Below, piece after piece: positions 1-12,137 of a stretch of 64,000 bases of DNA (the stretch's first letter is position 1; each line of letters starts with the position of its first letter). The DNA is from Limosilactobacillus sp. (GTDB lineage Bacteria > Bacillota > Bacilli > Lactobacillales > Lactobacillaceae): NCBI RefSeq assembly GCF_022482365.1, contig NZ_JAKVPE010000001.1:1736001-1800000 (forward strand), given 5' to 3'. Made by a program: the position numbers and the translations under genes. The notes under the pieces are model-generated. The model ran no database searches, was not told the DNA's origin, and saw only the letters and a program-made list of their open reading frames with translations.

Positions 1-747
1 TCCCCACAAGCGGTTATTTATAAGGCTCGAGATTTAATGAATGATGGCACCCTGATCCCAAAGTCGGTTGTAACTTTATATCAATGGATTAATGAGGGTG
101 TGCTTCGTACGTCCAATTTAGACCTCTTTGAAAAACCTAAACGTAAGCATCATCAAACTCATCCGCAAGCTAAAAGGTGCTTAGGGCCTAATATTGCTCA
201 ACGACCTCAAACTGCGGACCAACGGTCCGAAATTGGCCATTGGGAACTGGATACAGTTCAGGGACAGAAAAACGGTAATGACAGTGTTGTACTAGTAATG
301 ACTGATCGCCTTTCACGAGTTAATATCACGAGTAAAATTGCTGGTAAAACTGCGCATGCAGTAAATCAGTTCTTTATAAATTTGCGCCAGAAAATGGGCA
401 CAGATGCTTACTATCGCATTTTTAAGACAATAACCTCTGACAACGGTTCAGAATTTAGTGAGTTAACACAAGTTCACGATCATGTTTTCTATGCTGATCC
501 GTATTCCCCTTGGGAACGTGGATCCAATGAGATCAATAACCGGTTTCTCCGCAAGGAGATTACCAAAGGTGAAGCTATAAATAACTATAGTAGTGCTCAG
601 ATCATAGCGACTAATGATTGGATGAATCACTATCCACGAGCTATGTTTAATGGACATTCGTCAATGGATATCTATCGTAAGGCCTTCTACCAAGAGATAT
701 CACAGCTCCATCAACCAATAATCAATTGGTCAGTATTATTTATTTGA
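1..747 (+). CDS. IS30-family transposase, truncated by window edge
   Basis: The open frame runs from the first base of the window, so the true start lies upstream; the internal ATG at 37 is not the start. The visible 248 residues match the C-terminal two thirds of the 376-residue transposase at 56072-57202. They contain the DDE integrase core: GHWELDTVQG with the first Asp, TSDNGSEF with the second Asp, and the catalytic Glu region around WERGSNEINNRFLRKE. The product cuts and joins element ends during transposition. The copy looks intact in the visible part and may be active. The 3' end is followed directly by the element terminus. Confidence 0.93.
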   Translation, partial: SPQAVIYKARDLMNDGTLIPKSVVTLYQWINEGVLRTSNLDLFEKPKRKHHQTHPQAKRCLGPNIAQRPQTADQRSEIGHWELDTVQGQKNGNDSVVLVMTDRLSRVNITSKIAGKTAHAVNQFFINLRQKMGTDAYYRIFKTITSDNGSEFSELTQVHDHVFYADPYSPWERGSNEINNRFLRKEITKGEAINNYSSAQIIATNDWMNHYPRAMFNGHSSMDIYRKAFYQEISQLHQPIINWSVLFI

Positions 748-779
748 GTCCAGTGGCTAACTTATTCTTGAAATTTAGG
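1..779 (+). mobile_element. IS30-family insertion sequence, 5' part outside window
   Basis: This is the transposase 3' portion and terminal end of the same element found complete at 56040-57317 (opposite orientation). Sequence identity with that copy runs through AAATTTAGG at 771-779 and then stops, which defines the outer end. The terminal inverted-repeat core GTGGCTAAC lies just after the transposase stop. The other end is beyond the window. Confidence 0.9.
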
Positions 780-840
780 GTGAAAGTAATTTCATATTCA
801 TGCTCTGATAACGGTGTAAATTCAAATGCCTATCAACTAA

Positions 841-886
841 AAGAAGATTAGTGAGTTGGCAAGGGCTCACTAATCTTCTTTTTTTA
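841..886. terminator. Bidirectional rho-independent terminator
   Basis: A 15-bp perfect stem (841-855 with 866-880) is followed by a T run on the plus strand and preceded by A residues. It ends the LysR gene on the minus strand and insulates it from the IS element. Confidence 0.85.
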
Positions 887-904
887 TTGCTCTGTCGCAA
901 AATT

Positions 905-1774
905 CTACTTTAGGTAGTCAATAATCAGATCAACCACTTGCCGGTGCTTTTTGCCATAGACCAAGCCAAAGGGCGCGCTGAAGTCCCAGTCGACGGTCTG
1001 TGCCTTCAGCATGGGGTGGGCGGTTTGCCAATCTTCGGCAGAACAGAGGAGCCAGTTATTCTCGACGCAGGCATTCAGGACGGGGATATCAAAGCCGTGA
1101 ATGTCTTTAATCTTAATCGCGGGGTCCTTTTCCAAGAGATCCCGCACCTGGTCAAAACACGCAAATTCCCCGCGCGGCGAGAGGGCGATCGTCTGGCCCT
1201 TCAAATCTGCCATGGTGAGCCGATCCTTTTTGCTCAAGGGGTTCTGCACCGGCACGGAAATCCTTAGCGGCGTGACGTCCAGCTCGGTCGCTGCCAGGTT
1301 GAAAGCCTTCAATAGATTCAAGTCATAGACTGACGAAACGAGGTCGAATTCTTTGTTGATCCCGGCCAGAAACTCGTTAAAACTGCCCAGTGCGCAGGAA
1401 CAGGGGATGAATTGAAACGAGATGTTCGGGTGCTTTTGGCTAAGCTCCAGCCATAAATTATTGGTTCCTACTCCCGTGGCGAGCGGGCCCACCCCGATTT
1501 TGACGACCTGCTTTTCTTCCGCGAGGTTTTGGGCATGGCTGATCGACTGGGTATAGGCGGCCACGAGCTTTTTGACGTCCTGATAAAAGGACTTGCCGGC
1601 TGTGGTTAGCGAAACCCCGCTGTGGGTCCGGTCGAAGAGGGTGACGTGAATGTTTTTCTCTAGGGCATTGATCTGTTTAATAACGGCCGGCGCGGAAATG
1701 AAAAGCTGACTGGCGGCCTTGTTAAAGCTTTTATTTTCGGCCACCGCGATGAAAGTTGTTAGTTGATCGTTCAT
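905..1774 (-). CDS. LysR-family transcriptional regulator
   Basis: The 289-residue protein has the LysR layout: an N-terminal winged HTH (about residues 1-60, with SFNKAASQLF and the recognition helix SAPAVIKQINALE), then a periplasmic-binding-like effector domain to the C-terminus. The ATG at 1774 is preferred over the upstream GTG at 1783, because the GTG overlaps the ribosome site AAAGGG, which is correctly spaced for the ATG. It is transcribed divergently from the nitroreductase operon, the usual arrangement for a LysR activator and its target. A perfect palindrome in the intergenic region is the likely operator. The effector is unknown; a redox-active or aromatic compound would fit the neighbours, but that is inference. 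Confidence 0.9.
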   Translation of the reverse strand: MNDQLTTFIAVAENKSFNKAASQLFISAPAVIKQINALEKNIHVTLFDRTHSGVSLTTAGKSFYQDVKKLVAAYTQSISHAQNLAEEKQVVKIGVGPLATGVGTNNLWLELSQKHPNISFQFIPCSCALGSFNEFLAGINKEFDLVSSVYDLNLLKAFNLAATELDVTPLRISVPVQNPLSKKDRLTMADLKGQTIALSPRGEFACFDQVRDLLEKDPAIKIKDIHGFDIPVLNACVENNWLLCSAEDWQTAHPMLKAQTVDWDFSAPFGLVYGKKHRQVVDLIIDYLK

Positions 1775-1797
1775 TGATATCACCCTTTTAACCTTTA

Positions 1798-1813
1798 GTT
1801 ATTAGCTAATAAC
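1798..1813. promoter_or_regulatory. Palindromic operator candidate for the LysR regulator
   Basis: The sequence GTTATTAGCTAATAAC is a perfect 16-bp palindrome lying between the divergent LysR and nitroreductase genes, 24 bp from the LysR start. It has the T-N11-A character of LysR sites. Binding is inferred only from position and symmetry. Confidence 0.55.
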
Positions 1814-1899
1814 ATTTTAGTACTTCCGCTTCCCCCGCGCATGAACTATCATACTTACAGAAAGTAAGAAAGATATCAAAACAGAACGGAGGATTGGAA

Positions 1900-2535
1900 A
1901 TGGAATTTATTGATACTGTAAATAATCGTCACTCAGTTCGTGACTTCAAGTCACAGCCAGTTGCCAAAGAAGATCTTGAAAAAATTGTTGAAACTGCCGG
2001 GAAGGCACCCTCATGGGCGAACGTCCAGCCATGGAAGGTTGTGATTGCGACCGGGGAAAGCCTCGAGAAGATTCGGGCTTACCATGAATCAGGGCGGATG
2101 GAGCATTCTGAATTTCCAGCCCTCCACCGTGGCAGTATGGGGAAGCGGGGACAAGCAAACCTGAGGACCTGGTCCAGTGGGATCCGTCGTTTCCTAGGGG
2201 CTGATGGTGACGCCATGTACCGCGACTCGGAGAAGCTCTTCAATGCGCCCGCAGTTGCCTACCTGCTGCTGCCACGCAACATCAACCCGTGGACAACCTA
2301 TGACCTGGGGGCCTTTGGCCAGACCCTGATGCTGGCTGCTAAGGACTTGGGGATCGACTCGCTGCCGGCCGAGGAATTTGTCTTCAACCCGACTTACCTG
2401 CATCAGGTCTTAGGGGTTAGTGATGACTATGTTTTCGCCGTCGGAATCGGTCTTGGCTACCCGAAGGACGCGAAGATTAACCAATTCCGTTCAGAACGGA
2501 TGAGTTTGGATCAGTTTTTGACAATCAAGGATTAA
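1900..2535 (+). CDS. Nitroreductase-family FMN oxidoreductase
   Basis: The 211-residue protein begins with the nitroreductase signature (DTVNNRHSVRDFKSQPV), which includes the FMN-phosphate-binding Arg/His/Ser. APSWANVQPW around residues 37-46 is the FMN-contacting loop, and the C-terminal GIGLGYP is also typical. The family uses NAD(P)H to reduce nitro groups, quinones or flavins in the cytoplasm. ATG 1900 is chosen over a TTG at 1894 because GGAGG at 1888-1892 is spaced for the ATG. It is the first gene of an operon with the NAD(P)-binding protein 22 bp downstream. Substrate is not predictable from sequence. Confidence 0.9.
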   Translation: MEFIDTVNNRHSVRDFKSQPVAKEDLEKIVETAGKAPSWANVQPWKVVIATGESLEKIRAYHESGRMEHSEFPALHRGSMGKRGQANLRTWSSGIRRFLGADGDAMYRDSEKLFNAPAVAYLLLPRNINPWTTYDLGAFGQTLMLAAKDLGIDSLPAEEFVFNPTYLHQVLGVSDDYVFAVGIGLGYPKDAKINQFRSERMSLDQFLTIKD

Positions 2536-2557
2536 TTGAGGAAAGAGGGATCTTATT

Positions 2558-3229
2558 ATGAAGAACGTTTTAGTAATCGGTGCTAACAGTCGGATCGCTC
2601 AGTGGGCTGACAAGATGCTTTTGGATAATCAAGATGTCAATTTAACCATGTTCGTGCGGAACAAGGCCAAGCTGGCTCCAGAACTGGCAGATAAGAACGT
2701 GATTGTCGGGGATGCGACCAACAGTGCCGACCTCGAAGCAGCACTTCAGGGCCAAGACATTGTTTATGCAAGCTTAGCCGGCAACGTTGTCGATGAGGCG
2801 CAAAAGCTGGTGACGGCAATGGATAAGCTGGGCGTCAAGCGCTTGATCTGGACTTCTTCCTTGGGAATTTACGACGAAGTTCCCGGTAAGTTTGGCGAGC
2901 TGAACACGCGGGCATTGCCGGGTTATCTGCAAACCTACCGTCAGGCGGCGGATGTTGTTAGTGGCAGTGACCTGGACTACACCATTATTCGGCCGGCCTG
3001 GCTGACCGACAACGATGAGGTGGATTATGAAACCACCAGCTACAACCACGGTGAAGCATTCAAGGGGACCGAGATTTCCCGGAAGAGCATCGCTGCCTAC
3101 GTGGTTAGCCTGGTCAATGACCCAACAAAGGACGTTCGCGACTCAATCGGGGTGGACAAGCCCGGTTCCGATGGCGATCGTCCGCGCCGTGAAGTCATGG
3201 AGGCAAACGGCTTTGATCCGGAGATGTAA
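2558..3229 (+). CDS. NAD(P)-binding protein, NmrA/atypical SDR type
   Basis: The 223-residue Rossmann protein has an N-terminal beta-alpha-beta with a modified glycine motif (VIGANSRIA), an acidic stretch after strand 2 and the strand-4 region IVYASLAGN. TSSLGIYDEVPG and YTIIRPAWLTD are typical of atypical SDR proteins of the NmrA/YwnB group. No clear Tyr-x3-Lys catalytic pair is obvious, so it may be a reductase or a redox-sensing regulator. It follows the nitroreductase with only 22 bp between them and its own ribosome site (AAAGAGGG), so the two are probably co-transcribed under LysR control. Confidence 0.82.
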   Translation: MKNVLVIGANSRIAQWADKMLLDNQDVNLTMFVRNKAKLAPELADKNVIVGDATNSADLEAALQGQDIVYASLAGNVVDEAQKLVTAMDKLGVKRLIWTSSLGIYDEVPGKFGELNTRALPGYLQTYRQAADVVSGSDLDYTIIRPAWLTDNDEVDYETTSYNHGEAFKGTEISRKSIAAYVVSLVNDPTKDVRDSIGVDKPGSDGDRPRREVMEANGFDPEM

Positions 3230-3251
3230 GAAAAATCGAATATATCCCTCA

Positions 3252-3290
3252 AGGGCTTCATCCGCACGATTGATGTGCGGATGAAGCCCT
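3252..3290 (+). terminator. Hairpin terminator after the nitroreductase operon
   Basis: A 16-bp perfect stem (3252-3267 with 3275-3290) is followed by GTTTAG. The U tract is weak, but the stem is long and sits directly after the operon. Confidence 0.75.
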
Positions 3291-3351
3291 GTTTAGTCAG
3301 TTGTCTTCGGCCCAGGTGACCTTTGCGGTGAAAGAATAGTATCTGGTGGAC

Positions 3352-3386
3352 AAAAAAACCCTAGCACCCAAGCTAGAGCTTTTTTC
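3352..3386. terminator. Terminator for the decayed MarR/AKR operon
   Basis: CTAGC/GCTAG stem flanked by seven As at 3352-3358 and six Ts at 3380-3385, giving a short bidirectional terminator 17 bp beyond the minus-strand aldo-keto reductase remnant. Confidence 0.65.
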
Positions 3387-3402
3387 TATCCGTATGGTTA
3401 AA

Positions 3403-3711
3403 TTAGTCCACGTCGCCGGTGTCGCCGATCACTTCGGCCAGGTGGCGGGGATCATCATAGCCGTAGCCCGTGATCCAGACCTTGGTAGTTAAAAAGAGAT
3501 CCTTGCGTTTAACGCCGAGTTCGGCTTCGGCCTTTTTGATCCCCTGGCCGACCTCTTCTTCATTGAAATAGGCCTGGGCGGTGTCGATAAGACGGTAGCC
3601 GTTTTTGATTGCCTTAAAGACCAGGTCGGCGGTTTGTTCCTTACTGAGTTGGAAAACACCGTAGCCGACCAGCGGCATCTTGACGCCATTGTTCAGGGTA
3701 ACAGTCTCCAT
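3403..3711 (-). pseudogene. Aldo-keto reductase remnant with in-frame internal deletion
   Basis: The 102-residue frame starts like a full AKR: strand 1, GYGVFQ, the DTAQAYFNEEEVG block with the catalytic Asp and Tyr, and LTTKVW with the catalytic Lys. It then jumps after residue about 85 directly into an AKR-like C-terminal tail (DDPRHLAEVIGDTGDVD). Normal members are about 270-290 residues, so roughly 180 residues of barrel, including the catalytic His, are missing. The frame is preserved across the junction, so a short peptide could be made but not a working reductase. ATG 3711 follows the MarR stop by 4 bp with AAGGAAG as ribosome site. Confidence 0.85.
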
Positions 3712-3715
3712 CTGA

Positions 3716-4152
3716 TTACTTCCTTTCGATTAAATCATTCAGTTCCTTTTGCAAGCTCGCGTTCTGGCTGTCCATGACTTTGATTAATAGTTGCTGCTCG
3801 CTTGCGGAAAGACGATTGAAAACCTGGTTGTCGGCCTTCAGCACCGGTGCAACCCACTGCCGGACGAATACATGTCCGGCATCCGTCAGCTTGACCAGCT
3901 CCCTCGTTGGTGCGGGGAGTTAGTCAGCTCGACCAAGTTGCGGCGGACGAGCCGATTAACCGCGGAGTTGACCGTTTGGCGAGGATAACAGTGTTCGTCG
4001 GCGAAGGCGCTCTGCATCAGCGGCTGCTGGGTCTGACAAATTGAATACAGAATCCAAAATCCCATTTCAGAGATGCCAGCATTGGTGGCCACTTGCCGAT
4101 AGATGTTTTCCCGGGTGGCAAAGAGGTGGTTGTAGTTTTGCAGTTCTGACAT
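3716..4152 (-). pseudogene. MarR-family regulator broken by a frameshift
   Basis: The first 88 residues (start MSELQNYNHL, HTH around FADEHCYPRQTVNSAVNRLV) run to a premature stop at 3886. Shifting the frame near 3900-3907 restores a natural continuation: wing end LVKLTDAGHVFVRQWV followed by a C-terminal dimerisation helix, ending at 3716-3718. The junction reads GGGAGCTGG where family members have a Gly-Lys-Leu codon order, so loss of one A explains the shift. The full-length product would be about 145 residues, normal for MarR. It would have controlled the adjacent aldo-keto reductase, which is also broken. Confidence 0.85.
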
Positions 4153-4164
4153 CTTATTCTCCTT

Positions 4165-4180
4165 AATCCGATATCGGATT
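4165..4180. promoter_or_regulatory. MarR operator candidate
   Basis: AATCCGATATCGGATT is a perfect 16-bp palindrome 13 bp upstream of the MarR start codon, a typical place for autorepression by a MarR dimer. It has been kept although the regulator is frameshifted. Confidence 0.65.
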
Positions 4181-4366
4181 TACTTTAGTAAAACAAGCGG
4201 GTGAGAAAACGGCAAGTAAATCTGGATCTAAGGCAAGACTATTCAGCAAGCAAAGTGATCGGGAGAAATAAATTAATTTTCTAAACAGAACAATGGAATA
4301 TTGGGTGCAAGAAGAGTATATTAGACCATAATTAGAAAACAATTATAAGATGTGGAGATTTTCATA

Positions 4367-5461
4367 ATGAGCGAGAAGTTAAAAGTTGGTGTAATTGGTG
4401 CTACGGGGATGGTCGGGCAGCGTTTCGTTACGCTGCTGGCCAACCACCCCTGGTTTGAAGTGACGGTCGTTGCTGCCAGCAAGCACAGCGCGGGTAAAAC
4501 CTATGAGGAAGCCGTCAAGGATCGCTGGAAGATGGGCGCAACGCCGATCCCGGAGGCCGTCAAGAACCTGACGATTTTGGATGCCGAGGACGTCGATCAA
4601 GTTGCCTCCCAGGTTGACTTCGTCTTTTCCGCCGTCCACATGGACAAGGATGCCATCCGCAAGCTGGAGGACGAGTACGCTAAGCATGAGACGCCGGTCG
4701 TTTCTAACAACAGTGCCCACCGCTGGACGCCAGATGTGCCGATGGTGGTTCCTGAAATTAACCCGGACCACACGGATGTCATTAAGTACCAGCGCGCTCG
4801 CCTCGGCACGCAGCGGGGCTTTGTCGCCGTCAAGCCAAATTGTTCGATTCAGAGCTACACGCCAGCCATTGCCGCTTGGCAGCAGTTCGAACCAACCCAG
4901 GTTCTGGCATGTACCTACCAGGCAATCTCTGGAGCCGGCAAGACACTGGAGGGCGCCCCGGAAATCCAAGGCAACGTGATCCCGTACATTCCGGGTGAGG
5001 AAAAGAAGTCCGAGGACGAACCGTTGAAGATCTTCGGTCACGTTGACCCAGAACAAAAGGCAATCGTGACGGCCGAGTCTCCGGTGATCACCAGTCAGTG
5101 CCTGCGGGTGCCGGTCCTGTACGGGCACACGGTCGCAGCCTTCATTAACTTCAAGCAGAAGCCGACGAAGGAAGACCTGATCAAGGCACTGGAGGACTAC
5201 TCCGGTGAACCACAAAAGCTTGACCTGCCGAGTGCACCTAAGCAGTTTATCCAGTACCTCGACGACGATTTCCGTCCTCAGGTCCGCTACGACGTGAACT
5301 TTGAGCACGGGATGGGCATTTCCATCGGGCGGCTCCGTCCCGACAAGCTGTTTGATTGGAAGTTTGTCGGCCTGTCCCACAATACCGCGCGGGGAGCAGC
5401 CGGTGGGGCCATCGAATTTGCCGAACTGTTGAAGGCTCAGGGATACATCCAAGCGAAGTAA
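4367..5461 (+). CDS. asd: Aspartate-semialdehyde dehydrogenase (archaeal/fungal-type)
   Basis: The 364-residue enzyme reduces aspartyl-4-phosphate to aspartate semialdehyde with NADPH, feeding lysine/diaminopimelate, threonine and methionine synthesis. Residues 4-20 carry the dinucleotide motif VGVIGATGMVGQRF. The catalytic Cys is in KPNCSIQSY and the Gln in AISGAGKT follows; SNNSAHR near residue 115 is the phosphate-site loop. The overall pattern and length match the archaeal/fungal branch rather than the about 330-residue classical bacterial form. ATG 4367 is preferred over GTG 4352 because GTGGAG at 4352 serves as ribosome site. It is a single gene with its own terminator. No lysine riboswitch or T-box is evident in the 215 bp upstream. 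Confidence 0.92.
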   Translation: MSEKLKVGVIGATGMVGQRFVTLLANHPWFEVTVVAASKHSAGKTYEEAVKDRWKMGATPIPEAVKNLTILDAEDVDQVASQVDFVFSAVHMDKDAIRKLEDEYAKHETPVVSNNSAHRWTPDVPMVVPEINPDHTDVIKYQRARLGTQRGFVAVKPNCSIQSYTPAIAAWQQFEPTQVLACTYQAISGAGKTLEGAPEIQGNVIPYIPGEEKKSEDEPLKIFGHVDPEQKAIVTAESPVITSQCLRVPVLYGHTVAAFINFKQKPTKEDLIKALEDYSGEPQKLDLPSAPKQFIQYLDDDFRPQVRYDVNFEHGMGISIGRLRPDKLFDWKFVGLSHNTARGAAGGAIEFAELLKAQGYIQAK

Positions 5462-5470
5462 TAGGTAGGA

Positions 5471-5509
5471 AGCCAGCGGTGCATGGGAGTGCGCTTTGCT
5501 GGCTTTTTG
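5471..5509 (+). terminator. Terminator after asd
   Basis: AGCCAGC at 5471-5477 pairs with GCTGGCT at 5498-5504, followed by five Ts. Confidence 0.8.
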
Positions 5510-5603
5510 CATGCTGGTAACGTTGGTGGGAGCTTAAGGGAAAATTAAATAGCCATTTTTGGAAAAAAAGACTATAATGACAGTATAGAAAGAAGGCATA
5601 ATC

Positions 5604-5813
5604 ATGGAAATTGATGAAGATGCTCTTAAGAACTTCCAGAACTCGAAGTTTAACTTTGTTGACGCAGATGGCAACGATGTTGACTACAGCAACTTGTCTG
5701 AAGACGGCACGTACACGTTACGGGACGGCGACGCAATTGTTGAAGACAACATGAAGGCCGAGAATGTTGTTAACACGATTAACAACGAGTATGGCAAGAC
5801 TGTGAATGTCTGA
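5604..5813 (+). CDS. Small acidic protein, unknown function
   Basis: A 69-residue soluble protein with AGAAGG ribosome site and ATG at 5604. It is strongly acidic (Asp and Glu make up about a quarter of residues, with only a few Lys/Arg), and has no signal peptide, Cys or membrane segment. It is monocistronic, with a strong terminator directly after it, and lies upstream of rRNA operon 1. I do not recognise a family. Confidence 0.7.
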   Translation: MEIDEDALKNFQNSKFNFVDADGNDVDYSNLSEDGTYTLRDGDAIVEDNMKAENVVNTINNEYGKTVNV

Positions 5814-5841
5814 TTTAATGCCATATATGCTAACTTCTATG

Positions 5842-5877
5842 GATCTTCCCGAACATCCAAGCAGGGAAGATCTTTTT
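5842..5877 (+). terminator. Terminator after the small acidic protein
   Basis: GATCTTCCC (5842-5850) pairs with GGGAAGATC (5864-5872), followed by TTTTT. Confidence 0.88.
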
Positions 5878-5900
5878 CTATACTTTGACTAAATTTTCCC

Positions 5901-5929
5901 TTGTAAAAAGCCGGGAAAACGATTATAGT
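5901..5929 (+). promoter_or_regulatory. rRNA operon 1 promoter P1
   Basis: TTGTAA at 5901 and TATAGT at 5924 are separated by 17 bp, about 520 bp upstream of 16S. The equivalent site is conserved upstream of operon 2 (15732-15760), with the shared TATAGTATTTAACTGTTGTG. Confidence 0.7.
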
Positions 5930-6239
5930 ATTTAACTGTTGTGTTTTTACTGTGAAAACACGATAATCACTGTCATTAATCAAAACCACTTCACAATGTT
6001 GTGGTAGTCAATTCTTGAAAGCTAGTTTTGATGACTACATGAAAAAACAATCATTAAAGCCAACCTTGACGATGAGAATAGACGTGATTACAATAGATGG
6101 TGCTGCCTTAAGAGAAGCATTAATCAATTTTGAAAAAGTGAAATTGGTTATTGACTTCTGATGGCGGAATTGATATTATGAATAAGCTGACTTCTTCGGC
6201 AAGACCAATTACTTGCTTGATGATTAATCAAAAAAGTTC

Positions 6240-6269
6240 TTGACTTACTGATAAGTTAGATGATATAAT
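6240..6269 (+). promoter_or_regulatory. rRNA operon 1 promoter P2
   Basis: TTGACT at 6240 and TATAAT at 6264, spacer 18 bp, about 180 bp upstream of 16S. The same box is conserved before operon 2. The leader that follows contains AAAACTGAACAAAGTTTC (6315-6332), complementary to 8054-8071 after 16S, forming the processing stalk. Confidence 0.75.
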
Positions 6270-6445
6270 ATTAACGCTGATTAGCTACTTGCCAATCAGC
6301 GCGGTAGACCTTTGAAAACTGAACAAAGTTTCGACAAATCAAATGTGTAGGGTCTTCAATTACTTCGGTGATTTGAAGCAAAACATTTGCGAAGTCAATT
6401 CGCTTAATAACTTTTAATTTGAGAGCTATCTCAAATTCTTATATT

Positions 6446-11154
<4,709 letters not shown>

Positions 11155-11231
11155 AGAAGAGCGGTTAGGTTTATTGAAGGGAATAGATATTGTTTAGTTT
11201 TGAGAGCATAAGCTCTCACCCGAGAGGGTAG

Positions 11232-11349
11232 TGTGGTGATGATGGCTTGAAGGATACACCTGTTCCCATGCCGAACACAGCAGTTAAGCTTCAATACGCC
11301 GAAAGTAGTTGGGGGATCGCTCCCTGCGAGGATAGGACGTTGCCACGCT
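11232..11349 (+). rRNA. rrf: 5S ribosomal RNA, operon 1
   Basis: About 118 nt from TGTGGTGATGATGGC to GTTGCCACGCT, with the conserved loop CATGCCGAACACAG. No tRNA genes follow. Confidence 0.95.
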
Positions 11350-11361
11350 AAAGGGCCTCAT

Positions 11362-11392
11362 GAGTCTGCATTTCCAGTGCAGGCTCTTTTTT
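11362..11392 (+). terminator. rRNA operon 1 terminator
   Basis: GAGTCTGCA pairs with TGCAGGCTC (one G-T pair), followed by TTTTTT. Confidence 0.88.
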
Positions 11393-11516
11393 GTATAATC
11401 TTTTACAAGAAGTGTTTTTCAATAATCTCTTGCGTTGAATAAAACGCGTACTTTACCAGGCTAAATGCCTTGCGATTTGAATCCACATCGGCCTAACTAG
11501 TTACCGGAGAAGAGAA

Positions 11517-11930
11517 ATGAAGAAAGTCAGACTAATTGAAGCAATCATTTTCGTTGTGGGCTGGAATAGCATCTTTCTTGCCGGGGCAGATTTTCCACCG
11601 CCTAAAGGCTTTGCTTGGTTAGTGATAACAACGATAGTTCTCGCTATACTTCAAGATTGGTACTTGAAAAGCTTATTTTCCTGGATTAATAAACCACATG
11701 CACTTCTTGATAATGAAATTTTATTTGGTATTGCTGGACTGCTAGTGGCACTCTGTTTTGCTTTCCCGCAGCTAGCTCATTGGCCTGGTTATGAGTATTT
11801 GTGGCTTTGGATTTTAATAATTGTCCTTGTTGCAGTGACCTATGGAGCAGTCTTCTTTCTGGTTAATCGTTGGCTCGCCAAACGATATTTGAAGGGTGGA
11901 AACGAGGGAAAGCATCGTAACAGGCCGTAA
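11517..11930 (+). CDS. Small multi-pass membrane protein, unknown function
   Basis: A 137-residue hydrophobic protein with about four predicted membrane helices (residues about 7-24, 32-48, 68-86, 95-115) and a basic C-terminal tail (KRYLKGGNEGKHRNRP). GAGAAGAG precedes ATG 11517. It is alone between rRNA operon 1 and the MFS gene, and its base composition is more AT-rich than the MFS gene beside it. I recognise no family. Confidence 0.7.
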   Translation: MKKVRLIEAIIFVVGWNSIFLAGADFPPPKGFAWLVITTIVLAILQDWYLKSLFSWINKPHALLDNEILFGIAGLLVALCFAFPQLAHWPGYEYLWLWILIIVLVAVTYGAVFFLVNRWLAKRYLKGGNEGKHRNRP

Positions 11931-12137
11931 TTTTGCCAACCTGGCTGAGCTTTGGCAGACGTTCGCGGGACATCAAAACGCATGCCGGGAGCTTAATCGG
12001 TCACGACGCTTAATTTTATTAACTTAATAACCTAATAAATCAAGCGAAAATAAAAATCACTTACGAAAATTAATTCAATCTGGTAAAGTAACCAATTGTG
12101 TCTAAGAGAGAATTAATTGGAGGAGTGATTTTTTATT

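Noticed and set aside
4190-4366. Lysine riboswitch or T-box upstream of asd
   Set aside because: No T-box sequence, no riboswitch core and no terminator were found in this region.
4379-5512. 377-residue minus-strand frame
   Set aside because: It lies wholly antisense to asd, has no ribosome site and an unnatural composition; it is a by-product of GC-rich codon usage.
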